From the NCBI RefSeq assembly GCF_000026365.1, contig NC_012991.1:372001-436000 (forward strand): 64,000 bases of DNA, read 5' to 3'. This DNA is from Zygosaccharomyces rouxii (lineage: Eukaryota > Ascomycota > Saccharomycetes > Saccharomycetales > Saccharomycetaceae). How positions within the stretch are numbered: position 1 is the first letter of the stretch; every line of letters begins with the position of its first letter. This document shows, piece by piece, positions 45,804 through 54,979 of the stretch. The position numbers were made by a program, and so were the translations under genes. Below the pieces are notes generated by a model that saw only the letters and a program-made list of their open reading frames with translations, was not told the DNA's origin and made no database searches.

Positions 45804-47396
45804 ATGACTACTGTATTTGGTTCCAACGTGGAGGGTTTGTCCCATAAGAGACGGTATTCACAGAATGGTGAACAGGCGAAAGTTGCTGGAGATAAAAAGA
45901 CGCGTTTAGGAGAAAGTAGTGATAATGCAAATGGAAATGGGACATACGCATCCGCTGATAACGTTTTGCAAGTACCTTCTAAGGGTGATGAATTACAAGA
46001 TGTGAGTGTTGGTTCTCATGCACATGATACTGATGTATTAGCACCGGTGGCCCCACAGAAACAGATCAGTATTGGTAAAGACAGACATACGAACAAGTAT
46101 GTTTTCCCACATATATCAAGAGATGATTTAGTAAACGCACGCAAATTTTTAAAATACTATGGATTGAGGAAATTTTTGGATAGCTATTTACCGGAGGAAT
46201 TAAATTCGTTATACATTTATTTTTTGATTAAATTATTAGGCTTTGAAATAAAGGATAGAGAGATGGTGAATGCAATTTACAAACATGTGGAATTACCAGA
46301 ACCAAGTGCACCACCAAGAAAAGACTTGATCTACAATGATTTTGAGGATCCTTTAGAGAAAAGACACGCTGTGCGTTTGATCAAAGATTTACAAAAGGCA
46401 ATTAACAAAGTTCTTTGTACAAGATTAAGATTATCAAACTTTACAACTCCAGATGCATTTGTCGAAAGGTTGCAAAGTGCCAAAAGTATCTTAGTTTTAA
46501 CAGGAGCAGGTGTTTCTACGTCACTCGGTATCCCAGATTTCCGTTCTTCAGAAGGTTTTTATTCCAAAATTCGTCATTTAGGCCTTGAAGATCCACAGGA
46601 CGTTTTCAATTATGATATCTTCATGCAGGATCCTTCTGTTTTCTATAACATTGCACATTTGGTCTTACCACCAGAAAACATTTATTCACCGTTGCATGGA
46701 TTTATAAAGATGTTACAAGATAAGGGTAAGCTTTTGAGAAATTATACTCAAAACATTGATAATTTAGAATCCTATGCTGGTATCGATCCCGAAAAGGTGG
46801 TTCAATGCCATGGTTCATTCGCAACAGCATCATGCACAACATGTCATTGGAAATTGCCAGGTGATAAGATCTTCGAAAACATTAGAAGATTGGAATTACC
46901 ACTTTGCCCCTACTGTTATATGAAGAGAAAGGAATTTTTCCCCAATGATTCAGTAATACCATCTGGTGGTAATGGTGGTTCAGAAGATATTTCCGCCGGT
47001 TTAAACACACCATTAAAATCACATGGTGTTCTAAAGCCTGATATTACTTTCTTTGGTGAAGCATTACCATCTAAGTTTCACAAAACTATTCGTGAAGACA
47101 TTTTGAAGTGTGATCTTTTGGTCTGTATTGGTACAAGTTTAAAAGTGGCTCCCGTTTCTGAAATTGTAAATATGGTACCTTCTCACGTCCCACAAATTTT
47201 AATCAATAGAGACCCAGTAAAGCATGCGGAATTCGATCTAAACCTTTTGGGTTACTGCGATGATGTAGCTACTTTGATAGCTCAAAAATGTTCATGGGAT
47301 ATTCCTCATGAGAGATGGAATACGTTAAAGAATAAAAAATTCAACTGTATAGAAAGTGACAGAGGTGTTTATTCAATAACGCCTAAAGAAGATTAG
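45804..47396 (+). CDS. SIR2: NAD-dependent histone deacetylase Sir2 (Sir2/Hst1 ancestral type)
   Basis: Sirtuin that deacetylates histones H3 and H4. From the ATG at 45804 it has 530 residues. The N-terminal helical domain (about 90-180) is followed by the catalytic core: GAGVSTSLGIPDFRS near 233-248, TQNIDNLE, and QCHGSFATASCTTC with catalytic His336. The zinc cysteines are CTTC and CPYC, and GTSLKVAPVSE completes the core. In S. cerevisiae the WGD produced SIR2 (YDL042C) and HST1 (YOL068C) from this locus; here one gene presumably covers silencing and Sum1-type repression. An upstream GTG-led frame of 49 codons is ignored: it is not sirtuin-like and lacks an ATG. Confidence 0.96.
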   Translation: MTTVFGSNVEGLSHKRRYSQNGEQAKVAGDKKTRLGESSDNANGNGTYASADNVLQVPSKGDELQDVSVGSHAHDTDVLAPVAPQKQISIGKDRHTNKYVFPHISRDDLVNARKFLKYYGLRKFLDSYLPEELNSLYIYFLIKLLGFEIKDREMVNAIYKHVELPEPSAPPRKDLIYNDFEDPLEKRHAVRLIKDLQKAINKVLCTRLRLSNFTTPDAFVERLQSAKSILVLTGAGVSTSLGIPDFRSSEGFYSKIRHLGLEDPQDVFNYDIFMQDPSVFYNIAHLVLPPENIYSPLHGFIKMLQDKGKLLRNYTQNIDNLESYAGIDPEKVVQCHGSFATASCTTCHWKLPGDKIFENIRRLELPLCPYCYMKRKEFFPNDSVIPSGGNGGSEDISAGLNTPLKSHGVLKPDITFFGEALPSKFHKTIREDILKCDLLVCIGTSLKVAPVSEIVNMVPSHVPQILINRDPVKHAEFDLNLLGYCDDVATLIAQKCSWDIPHERWNTLKNKKFNCIESDRGVYSITPKED

Positions 47397-47516
47397 CATT
47401 ATTATTATTACCATTATCATCATTTACATTTTCATTTTCTTCTACTGTATAAATTTTTTTTGGCACTATTATTATTAGTATTATATAATATTATCTGTAT
47501 TCAATTCGGAACAATC

Positions 47517-47552
47517 TCATTTCATCTTATTTCATCTCATCTCATCTCAACC
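47517..47552 (+). repeat. TCATC pentanucleotide-like repeat in the PRP11 leader
   Basis: Imperfect repeats ending in three exact CATCT units just upstream of PRP11. The reverse-complement form (GATGA repeats) occurs at the MTF2 start. Confidence 0.6.
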
Positions 47553-47578
47553 TCCAAGATAAAGAAACTAACATAGAC

Positions 47579-48328
47579 ATGGATTATCAGAATAGAGCTG
47601 GCTCTAAGAAAGGTGGTGGTGGTATTGCAAGTGACTCTCAAGCTAATCTTGCTAGACGTAAACAGGTTGATGAGCTTCTAAGACAAGGTCAACAAGTTCC
47701 ATATACATTTCAAGATGAAGCCGATGAGTTAAACAGGAATCCCTACATATACAAGAATCATTCCGGGAAATTAGTTTGCAAACTTTGTAATACTATTCAT
47801 ACAGCATGGTCAAGTGTAGAAAGACATCTGAGTGGTAATAAGCATGGCTTGAACGTGCTTAGACGTGGTAGCGCTAATGATAAAAATGGTGGCCCAAGCA
47901 AACAACAAGAAGACCAAGACCATGAGTTTTTGGAAGCTGTTGACTCTAAGAGACGTAATTTAAGGCATAATGGTATTGTACCAGATTGTAAGACTGCCTT
48001 GGTGAAAGACAAGGAAACTGATCAACTGGGCATCGCAATTCAAGTAGATTACAATGCAGAAGAAGATAGTAATGACGAACAAGTGATATCGCCATTCATT
48101 AGAATAGTTTCTGGGTTAGAACTTTCTGAATCAGATCAAAACGATAAGAAATATGTGGTCATAGCTTATGAACCATTTGAAAACGTTGCAATAGAAATAC
48201 CCTCTGACAAGGAAATTGTAATGAATAAGAACTACGAGGATCGGAGTTCACTGGATGAACTTAATGGCAAATGCACATTTTGGGATGTTGATGCTCATAA
48301 GTTTTACGTACAGCTTTTCTTCGCATAA
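47579..48328 (+). CDS. PRP11: Prp11, SF3a66-type subunit of U2 snRNP
   Basis: SF3a subunit required for U2 addition to pre-mRNA. The 249-residue protein has the conserved N-terminus MDYQNRAGSKKGGGGIAS and a C2H2 matrin-type finger at about residues 62-90 (KLVCKLCNTIHTAWSSVERHL, GNKHGLNVLRR). The C-terminal beta-rich region contains YVVIAYEPFENVAIEIPS. S. cerevisiae Prp11 is about 266 residues. The stop at 48326-48328 is only 2 bp from the NUF2 stop, so the two mRNAs must overlap. The leader contains TCATC pentamer repeats. Matches YDL043C. Confidence 0.95.
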   Translation: MDYQNRAGSKKGGGGIASDSQANLARRKQVDELLRQGQQVPYTFQDEADELNRNPYIYKNHSGKLVCKLCNTIHTAWSSVERHLSGNKHGLNVLRRGSANDKNGGPSKQQEDQDHEFLEAVDSKRRNLRHNGIVPDCKTALVKDKETDQLGIAIQVDYNAEEDSNDEQVISPFIRIVSGLELSESDQNDKKYVVIAYEPFENVAIEIPSDKEIVMNKNYEDRSSLDELNGKCTFWDVDAHKFYVQLFFA

Positions 48329-48330
48329 TG

Positions 48331-49653
48331 TTACAGTTTATCTAACATGGTTTCCATATATTTGTTGATGTGGCCAGCCAATAGTGAATATTCTAATTCC
48401 ACTGCATCAACTTCATTTTGGAAATCTACTTTTATACTTTGCATCTTTTGTTCTAATTCTTTAACTTGACCTAAGATGAAATCTCTTTCAATATTTTGTT
48501 CAGCCTGCTGTACTTGAGGTACTACTTTATCAGCATATTCCTGCTGTAATTCCATTAGCTCTTGGTCGTACCTCTCTGATTCTAGTCTGGCATTTCTTTC
48601 CAAATCATCTAACTGAGTTCTATGAGCGTCTAACTGTTCCTGTAATACTGACATCTTAACCATTAGACCTGAGGACAACATGTTTTCCATCTTATCACGT
48701 CTAATGATTAACTGTTGCTTCAAATCCATTAGGTTTGATTCCTTCATATGCGATTCTTGCAATTCTGTGGAGATAATTCTAAGTAGTTCATATAACTCTT
48801 CAATAACCCTCTGGAAGGTTTGCATAGAGACCTCAAAATTCTGTTGTGATTTTTGTAGTTCTGTTAAATTTCGTTGTTTATCATTTAACATCGTTTGCAA
48901 TTCAGATATACCATCCTGCAATGCTTGCAAATTAGTCTCTGAATATTTAGATAATTTCTCCTTCAAAGACTCTAATTCAACTAATTGAAAACCAAAAGAT
49001 TCTAATTCCTTTAACATCTTCTGTTTCTGATCTTTGTAGTTGTTATAATCCAATGACAGCGTCTGTTGCACCTGGGTCAAATTCTTCAGCTGTGCCTCTA
49101 ATTCCTTATTATTTTCCTCTAGCGATTCTAATTCAGGTCCTCCAAAGTGGGTAGCTTCTTCATCATAATCCTCAAGTTGCTGTTGTAATAAATTGTAGTC
49201 ATCAAACTTCGATCGAAGTTGGCCCAGTAGAGCTTCAGTCTGACTGATGAACCTATTACAATCAAACATTCTCTCTTCTCTGAACCTTGCATAATTGACT
49301 ACAGCACTCAAAAGCCTTCGTGTCCTCAGAGCATCTGGCTTGTATAGATCCAACATATTAAAATCGTTGACGCCAATGTTTTGGAAGAACTTGAAGCATA
49401 TTTTGTTCAGCACCAGTACCTGTAAAGTTGCATTATAAGCAGCATCTTCTTCCTCATTACCTTCTCTACCAATACTAATCAAAGAATCTGCAGATATACC
49501 CATAAAGTTATCAATGATTTGCTTGTAAAGCGTCATCACGTACATCGACGTGGGTCTTGCAATGTTATCCTCAGTAGCAAGACTAAAATCACAGCTCTGC
49601 AGACATATTGCAAGCTCTGGAATTTCTAACAGTGGGAAAATGTCGTTGTTCAT
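48331..49653 (-). CDS. NUF2: Nuf2, Ndc80 kinetochore complex subunit
   Basis: Microtubule-binding subunit of the Ndc80 complex. The 440-residue protein has an N-terminal calponin-homology head (about residues 1-145; ELAICLQSCDFSLATEDNIARPTS, VLNKICFKFFQNIGVNDFNMLDLYKPD, RLLSAVVNYARFREERMFDCN). It then continues as coiled coil to the C-terminus (LAGHINKYM near the end). S. cerevisiae Nuf2 has 451 residues. The ATG at 49653 gives MNNDIFPLLEIPEL, aligning with the S. cerevisiae start; a TTG-led extension is ignored. Convergent with PRP11 and matches YOL069W. Confidence 0.96.
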   Translation of the reverse strand: MNNDIFPLLEIPELAICLQSCDFSLATEDNIARPTSMYVMTLYKQIIDNFMGISADSLISIGREGNEEEDAAYNATLQVLVLNKICFKFFQNIGVNDFNMLDLYKPDALRTRRLLSAVVNYARFREERMFDCNRFISQTEALLGQLRSKFDDYNLLQQQLEDYDEEATHFGGPELESLEENNKELEAQLKNLTQVQQTLSLDYNNYKDQKQKMLKELESFGFQLVELESLKEKLSKYSETNLQALQDGISELQTMLNDKQRNLTELQKSQQNFEVSMQTFQRVIEELYELLRIISTELQESHMKESNLMDLKQQLIIRRDKMENMLSSGLMVKMSVLQEQLDAHRTQLDDLERNARLESERYDQELMELQQEYADKVVPQVQQAEQNIERDFILGQVKELEQKMQSIKVDFQNEVDAVELEYSLLAGHINKYMETMLDKL

Positions 49654-49869
49654 GGCTACTTCCCACAATTTAACATTACAGTATACCTTGTTCGTAGAGA
49701 TCTTAATACTTCAAATCGTTCCGCGAGAATAAGTAAAAGGTTAACTCTCTCTAAAGAAAACAAATACTAAGGATTCTGATACCATTGGGTCATTGTGAAT
49801 CACCTATATTTGTTCAGCACCGAAACATTCACTGACGATCTTTTCCAGCTAACTTTTCTCGAGCACAAC

Positions 49870-51561
49870 ATGATAAAGAAAGTAGCTGTTATCGGCGGTG
49901 GTCCTGCAGGACTATGTTCTGTCTACCAAGCATTGAAATCTCAATCTGAAGATTATGGATTTGAATGTGTTGGATTCGAGGGTAAATCGAAATTGGGTGG
50001 TGTTTGGAGCGATACACCAGGTGAATCTCTCGAATCTCCCACGGTAGTTGGTCAATTGGCCAAACTGCAGGACCCTACAATAGCCCATGACCCTAGAAAT
50101 ATCTTCTATGATAATTCACCCCTTGTTAATCCCGCAGATGGATCTATTCAACTCAAGACCCTATCCGGTACTGGAAATAAGAAGCCATTGAAGATTAGTA
50201 GGAGACAATCTCTAAGGGATGGTATATGCTTTGCTGACAAGACAGGTATCTACGACGATTTCGTAAGTAACACCCCGAAGGAAATGATGAGTTTTGAGAA
50301 CAGCTCTATTGGCCAGTCTAATCCTGATATTTATCCGCTAGTCGATTTGCCTAGTATTAAGAAAGCATTTCATGAATTTATCGACAAGAATCAGTTACAA
50401 TCTCACTACAGAATGAATACTAGTGTGGAGTATTTAGACAAGTTCGGTCCTACCAAATATGTGATAGTAGCTAAAAAATCTGATCCTGCTACGGATTATG
50501 ATGAATGGTATTTGGAAAGCTTTGACGCCGTTATCATAGCTAATGGACATTTCTTAACTCCATACATTCCCTATTACATGAGCCAGCCTAAAGATGGTGA
50601 ATTAGCTGCAAAGACTATCCACGACTTTAATAAGAAGTTTTCAGGAGCTCTTGTACATCTCAGAGATATCGATGGTTGGTATCACAATGTTTTACCACAA
50701 CTACCTGAAAAATCCCAACATAGACGCCTGGTAATTGTAGGAAAGAGTTTTAGTTGTATGGATGTCTTAAAGAGAATTCAACATTTACAAGATAGTGGTG
50801 ACTACGAGATAATAATTTCTACAAATCAGAAACCTGAACCAGATGAACGTAGTCCCTTCAAGTGGTTTGACGAATGGCTTTTACAAACTGATAGAGTGAC
50901 TATCAAGCCCCAGATTCAAGAGTTTGACCTAAGTACAAATGACCCTCAGATCAAATTTGTTGATGGTTCTCACTACAAGGTGGATTACGTTCTATTTGCT
51001 ACAGGTTACCTATACAGTTTCCCCTTCATTTCGCCACAGTTATTAGAAAGCTGTAGAATAACCACTACACCTGACCCCAGAAATGAGGATCATCAGCCAT
51101 CCAACGTCTCTAGGGTCACAGGTCTCTATCTGCATACATTTTCGATAGCGGAACCTACCCTGACGTTCTGTGGAATTTCGAGCAATGCTAATTTCCAATC
51201 ATTTGACATCTCAGCAAAAGCTATTGTGGGAGCCTTCACTAAGTTTAATAAGCAATTCCAACTACAAAACCCGGTTGATTTTCCCCATTTTGATTCCGTC
51301 TGGAGCCAAGTTTTACCCCCAATTAGAGAGCAACTAATGTGGACTCAGGAGAGATATCTAAAGACTGGTAACAGCGGTGCATTTCACTATTACTTCCCGC
51401 TAGAACTACTATTTCAAGAATGGCTCGAGCCTTCTAAGAGAATTTTTCCAGATGGTGAACAAGTCCAGTTTCCTTCCAGTTGGCGTGAACAGAGAAAGGA
51501 TGGATTCGAAAGACTACAAAAGCTGTTCCAGAATGCAATGCAGACTGGTTCATCGCATTGA
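49870..51561 (+). CDS. Flavin-containing monooxygenase-like protein, unnamed
   Basis: A 563-residue FAD/NADPH oxidoreductase. FAD-binding GGGPAG lies at residues 8-13 (VAVIGGGPAGLCS) with the second-strand motif FEGKSKLGGVW. An FMO-type FxGxxxH signature (FSGALVHLRD) is near residue 257. A second dinucleotide loop VGKSFSC sits near 289, and the late FMO/ATG motif FATGY near 377. All expected motifs are present, so the enzyme looks functional. It is larger than S. cerevisiae Fmo1 (about 370-430 residues) and has an inserted segment at about residues 75-150. S. cerevisiae has no gene between YOL069W and YOL070C. The substrate is unknown; FMO-like enzymes oxidise thiols, amines or carbonyls. Start chosen at 49870 (A at -3), ignoring a GTG-led extension. 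Confidence 0.85.
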   Translation: MIKKVAVIGGGPAGLCSVYQALKSQSEDYGFECVGFEGKSKLGGVWSDTPGESLESPTVVGQLAKLQDPTIAHDPRNIFYDNSPLVNPADGSIQLKTLSGTGNKKPLKISRRQSLRDGICFADKTGIYDDFVSNTPKEMMSFENSSIGQSNPDIYPLVDLPSIKKAFHEFIDKNQLQSHYRMNTSVEYLDKFGPTKYVIVAKKSDPATDYDEWYLESFDAVIIANGHFLTPYIPYYMSQPKDGELAAKTIHDFNKKFSGALVHLRDIDGWYHNVLPQLPEKSQHRRLVIVGKSFSCMDVLKRIQHLQDSGDYEIIISTNQKPEPDERSPFKWFDEWLLQTDRVTIKPQIQEFDLSTNDPQIKFVDGSHYKVDYVLFATGYLYSFPFISPQLLESCRITTTPDPRNEDHQPSNVSRVTGLYLHTFSIAEPTLTFCGISSNANFQSFDISAKAIVGAFTKFNKQFQLQNPVDFPHFDSVWSQVLPPIREQLMWTQERYLKTGNSGAFHYYFPLELLFQEWLEPSKRIFPDGEQVQFPSSWREQRKDGFERLQKLFQNAMQTGSSH

Positions 51562-51793
51562 AAATTCTTTGAAATAGATCAAATGTGGTCATCTTGCCCT
51601 GTATTTACTTTTGCACTTATTGGGAAATATATTGAAGTTAGTTCGGCAAGGCGCGACGTTAGGGAATACTACCAACTGCTACTATTACTACTATACCGAT
51701 CACTGACTATAATTGAAAACTAGCTAAAAGGTGTAGAAAAGTTCTTGTAAAGCTCTAATATAGAAGTGCATTAGGAGCTATTTGATCAGAACA

Positions 51794-53356
51794 ATGGAAG
51801 ACTACCAGTCTCCTTCACAGGTGTCATTGAACACCAAGAGACTTTCGGCGATGATCGATTCGCTACATCAAGATCAAGACGATAAAGATCTTTTGAACAA
51901 CACACGGGAGTCTTCACCAGTTACCACTCCCAAGAGGATTCAACATCCACATTCTAAAATGACATCAAACCAAGGTTCACCTACCAAACTACCTCGATCG
52001 CCTGGTGGTTTTAATGTAGCTTTAAATACTCCAGACAAAGACTATAGGGCAAGTATGCTTTCCAACTATTCTGGTGTTGTACAAGAAGGTGTTGGTGTTT
52101 CTTACGTGATGAAGAATCCTCAAAGCGTCATAAAGGAGGAATCAAAACCTCGATTGCCTACGTTTCCCTCGGCAGAGACTATCCAGGCAAGTAGCAGGAA
52201 ACCTACTGGTGCCAGTGAGGATGTTGTGCTTAAAAAAGTCGAAAATGTAACGACAGGACGTGGTATTTCTAATGCGTCTGCTGGTGGTTCTAGATCAAGT
52301 TCTGAAGCTCCCAGACATGGCTCTTTGAAATTATTGTCTATCAATGGTAACAAGAGATCAGTACAACCGAAATCGTCCATTGGATCTGGTAATATGGCAA
52401 GTGAAAGTGAAACTTCAAATCAAAATACTGATCTTTCAAATACTCCTAAAAACCAACAGAACGATGAACAATTCCCCCGAATCTCTACTCCAAGAGTCGA
52501 CAGTGATACTGAATCTATAGCTACAAGTATTATACCAGAAGTTACCACAACAACTAATGGTCATGATAAGGGAATTCCACCAGAAAGATCTGAAACTACA
52601 GATTACAACCCAGCTATACCACCAAGAAATAGAAACAGACCATTGTCCAAGTACCTTCTACAGGAAGATGATGATGTTGTAGAATTGGATGATGAAGAAC
52701 ATAACAGTCGGAGTTTAAAAATACCTGATTCGCGCACAAGAGGATCCTCAGTGACAAATGTATCGGAAACTTATTACTCCGTTGCAGGTTCTGACGCTAA
52801 AGGTGATAGAGTCGATATAGATTTAACAAACGAAGACGATGGAGCCGAAGAGGTGGACACCTATTTATCAAGGCCATTACCTACAGTTCCACAATCAGCT
52901 GAGGTCCACAGAGATTCTACAGTTAAACGTGAACAAGGTAGAGAACCTGAGGTGGTTACAACGTTAACATCTACAAGTTTGAAAAATCAAGGAGGTGAAG
53001 ATTCAGACGATCAGTACGAATACATTGATGAATCAGGTAGAGTGTTAGAAAATCCAACACCACAAATAACTCCGTCAAGTCATAAAACTGGAAGTACTAA
53101 GAATAAAAGAAAGAAACAGCAAGAATTAAGACAGTTTGATGTAGATACTTTATCACAACTTTTAAACGTCACTAAGGGTACTCTAATAGGTGCAGAATTC
53201 GCTAATTTAGGTATGAAAATTGAGGAGAAAAGAGCATTGGAAAGATTAGTCGATTCATTGTCGCGACTAACAGCAGATATGGTCTTAGATCCTGATCGTT
53301 ACGAAGAAGGATTGAGAAGGCTCAATAAAGCCACTAAAGCATTAGAAGGATTTTAA
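51794..53356 (+). CDS. NBA1: Nba1-like bud-neck protein
   Basis: In S. cerevisiae Nba1 marks old division sites and inhibits Cdc42 repolarisation there, working with Nap1, Gps1 and Nis1. This 520-residue protein is largely disordered, rich in Ser, Thr, Asn and acidic residues. Short conserved islands include YQSPSQVSLNTKRLSAMIDSL at the N-terminus and TPDKDYRASMLSNYSGVVQEGVGVSYVM at about 79-106. The C-terminal 80 residues are predicted helical (FDVDTLSQLLNVTKGTLIGAEFANLGMKIEEK). S. cerevisiae Nba1 is about 501 residues. ATG at 51794 chosen over a TTG-led extension. Matches YOL070C. Confidence 0.9.
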   Translation: MEDYQSPSQVSLNTKRLSAMIDSLHQDQDDKDLLNNTRESSPVTTPKRIQHPHSKMTSNQGSPTKLPRSPGGFNVALNTPDKDYRASMLSNYSGVVQEGVGVSYVMKNPQSVIKEESKPRLPTFPSAETIQASSRKPTGASEDVVLKKVENVTTGRGISNASAGGSRSSSEAPRHGSLKLLSINGNKRSVQPKSSIGSGNMASESETSNQNTDLSNTPKNQQNDEQFPRISTPRVDSDTESIATSIIPEVTTTTNGHDKGIPPERSETTDYNPAIPPRNRNRPLSKYLLQEDDDVVELDDEEHNSRSLKIPDSRTRGSSVTNVSETYYSVAGSDAKGDRVDIDLTNEDDGAEEVDTYLSRPLPTVPQSAEVHRDSTVKREQGREPEVVTTLTSTSLKNQGGEDSDDQYEYIDESGRVLENPTPQITPSSHKTGSTKNKRKKQQELRQFDVDTLSQLLNVTKGTLIGAEFANLGMKIEEKRALERLVDSLSRLTADMVLDPDRYEEGLRRLNKATKALEGF

Positions 53357-53512
53357 CAACGAACAGTTGCATTACAGTCATAGTTGTCATTTATTAACTC
53401 TTGTTTCACTATTTTTATTTTTTTAATTTTCTCTTGTTTACTTAAGTATAGTATAGTATTTCATAGGACTTTTAGTTGGTTTTCATTGTTTAAGCTTATT
53501 TGAAAAATATCG

Positions 53513-53531
53513 ATGAAATGAGATGAGATGA
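53513..53531 (+). other. Cascade of three overlapping start-stop uORFs before MTF2
   Basis: ATG-AAA-TGA at 53513, ATG-AGA-TGA at 53518 and ATG-AGA-TGA at 53523 overlap each other, and the last overlaps the 53528 ATG. They arise from a GATGA pentamer repeat. Confidence 0.6.
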
Positions 53532-54751
53532 GGAATACTTTAAAAAGCTCACAGCTTATAATGTTTGGTCTTAGAAATTCATTGATTTCATTGAAAGGCA
53601 CAAGGACCCTCACAAATTATACTAGATGTTGCCAGCAACAGAGAGATAAGATTTTATCGAAGAATCCCACGACTACCGGCCATTTTAAAGATGAAGATGA
53701 TTGGACCAGTGTTCAAGAGAGACAGGTCTTCGATAAGATCTTTGAAGAGCTTGCTAGTAAGCAAGAAATGAGGCATAGGAACTCACAAGAAATTTTACAC
53801 CAGGCTCAAGTGGCTAATAATAATAAAAATCGTAAAGATGGTGTACATGTTGTCTTCGGTAAGAAGAAGGAAGAGCTAAGTCCACAAGACCAAAAATTAA
53901 AGGACTTCCTCGAGAGTACAGGTCGTAAATCTAAAGATACAGCTGCTAAAATCACTAAAGATGATATTAGATTGAAACCTGTATCTCTAATAGAGCAAAC
54001 GGAGGATAAGCCAAGTATACTGCCCAATTTGAATTCAAAATTCAATGAAGAGACATTACACGATTTAAAATCACGGATTCAACTGAAAGCAACTCTAGAT
54101 ACCGCTATGAAACCATTCATTAATGGTTTGGTTGAAAAAATTGAAACTGATTACGACTTTTTCCAAGTGGTTAAAGAATTGATCACTGTGTATTTACAAA
54201 GGGATCAACAATTGGACATCGGAGACCAGCTTGTCTCTAAGAATCTAATCAATCAGATTGAAACCAGTTGTATAGATGATCCTCATAGGCTTCCCGCACC
54301 ATATCAAATAACATTACCATTTACGCTGGTCAAACTATTGACAGTGGATGAGCTTAATTTCCCATCTTATAGCAAGTATACCATTGCATCATACATCTAC
54401 CAAGAGTGTAAGAAAAGCTCTGATGTCTCCCTGTATTTGAACGTCTGTGACGTCGATTTCTACAATGTTTTACTACAGTTGTCGTGGGACAATTTCAGAG
54501 AAATTAATCAGCTGAAGCAATATACCACAGAGATGAGCATCAATGGTATAATGGGTGATTTATACACGGTGGAAATGCTAGATAAAATCTGTTATGACTT
54601 AAGATACCTCAATGATGATATTCCTGATGAAGAAACTACTGAAAATATAGCTAACCAATCTGCTGTTGGTGTCGTATGGTGCAGGGAGAACGCTCTACAA
54701 TTGAATCAAGTGGAAACCTATTTAACTAGACTGAAGGAAAGTTTGGCATAA
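53528..54751 (+). CDS. MTF2: Mtf2 (Nam1), mitochondrial mRNA processing and expression factor
   Basis: Matrix protein that couples mitochondrial transcription by Rpo41 with RNA processing and translation. The 407-residue protein begins with a basic presequence. The start could be 53528 (MRNTLKSSQLI) or 53561 (MFGLRNSLISLKGTRTLTNYTR); both leave a mitochondrial signal, and 53561 looks more canonical. The body is helical with no catalytic motif; conserved blocks are DDWTSVQERQVFDKIFEEL and VGVVWCRENALQLNQVE. S. cerevisiae Mtf2 is about 440 residues. Three two-codon uORFs overlap one another just before 53528. Matches YDL044C. Confidence 0.88.
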   Translation: MRNTLKSSQLIMFGLRNSLISLKGTRTLTNYTRCCQQQRDKILSKNPTTTGHFKDEDDWTSVQERQVFDKIFEELASKQEMRHRNSQEILHQAQVANNNKNRKDGVHVVFGKKKEELSPQDQKLKDFLESTGRKSKDTAAKITKDDIRLKPVSLIEQTEDKPSILPNLNSKFNEETLHDLKSRIQLKATLDTAMKPFINGLVEKIETDYDFFQVVKELITVYLQRDQQLDIGDQLVSKNLINQIETSCIDDPHRLPAPYQITLPFTLVKLLTVDELNFPSYSKYTIASYIYQECKKSSDVSLYLNVCDVDFYNVLLQLSWDNFREINQLKQYTTEMSINGIMGDLYTVEMLDKICYDLRYLNDDIPDEETTENIANQSAVGVVWCRENALQLNQVETYLTRLKESLA

Positions 54752-54757
54752 TTCACC

Positions 54758-54767
54758 TAGCCGCCCA
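54758..54767 (+). promoter_or_regulatory. URS1-like TAGCCGCC site between MTF2 and FAD1
   Basis: TAGCCGCCCA begins 6 bp after the MTF2 stop and lies about 213 bp before FAD1. Confidence 0.35.
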
Positions 54768-54979
54768 AATATCCGCTTTAACCTTATACTAGTTCCTTAC
54801 ACCACATACTAAAATCATTTTCTTCCGCCATCCGCCTTGCGAAGATTCAAGGTGTATAACGAAGCTCCTTCTATAGCATTTAAACCTTTATAATATATAA
54901 GACAAATAGGAAAGAGTAATGTGTTATTGAGGGTTGTATCCAAATCAATCAGTGTGAAAATTACCAGGATCCAACTGTC

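Noticed and set aside
49795..49869. 25-codon extension of the flavin monooxygenase
   Set aside because: Begins with GTG; the FAD-binding strand normally lies within the first few residues, which the ATG at 49870 provides.
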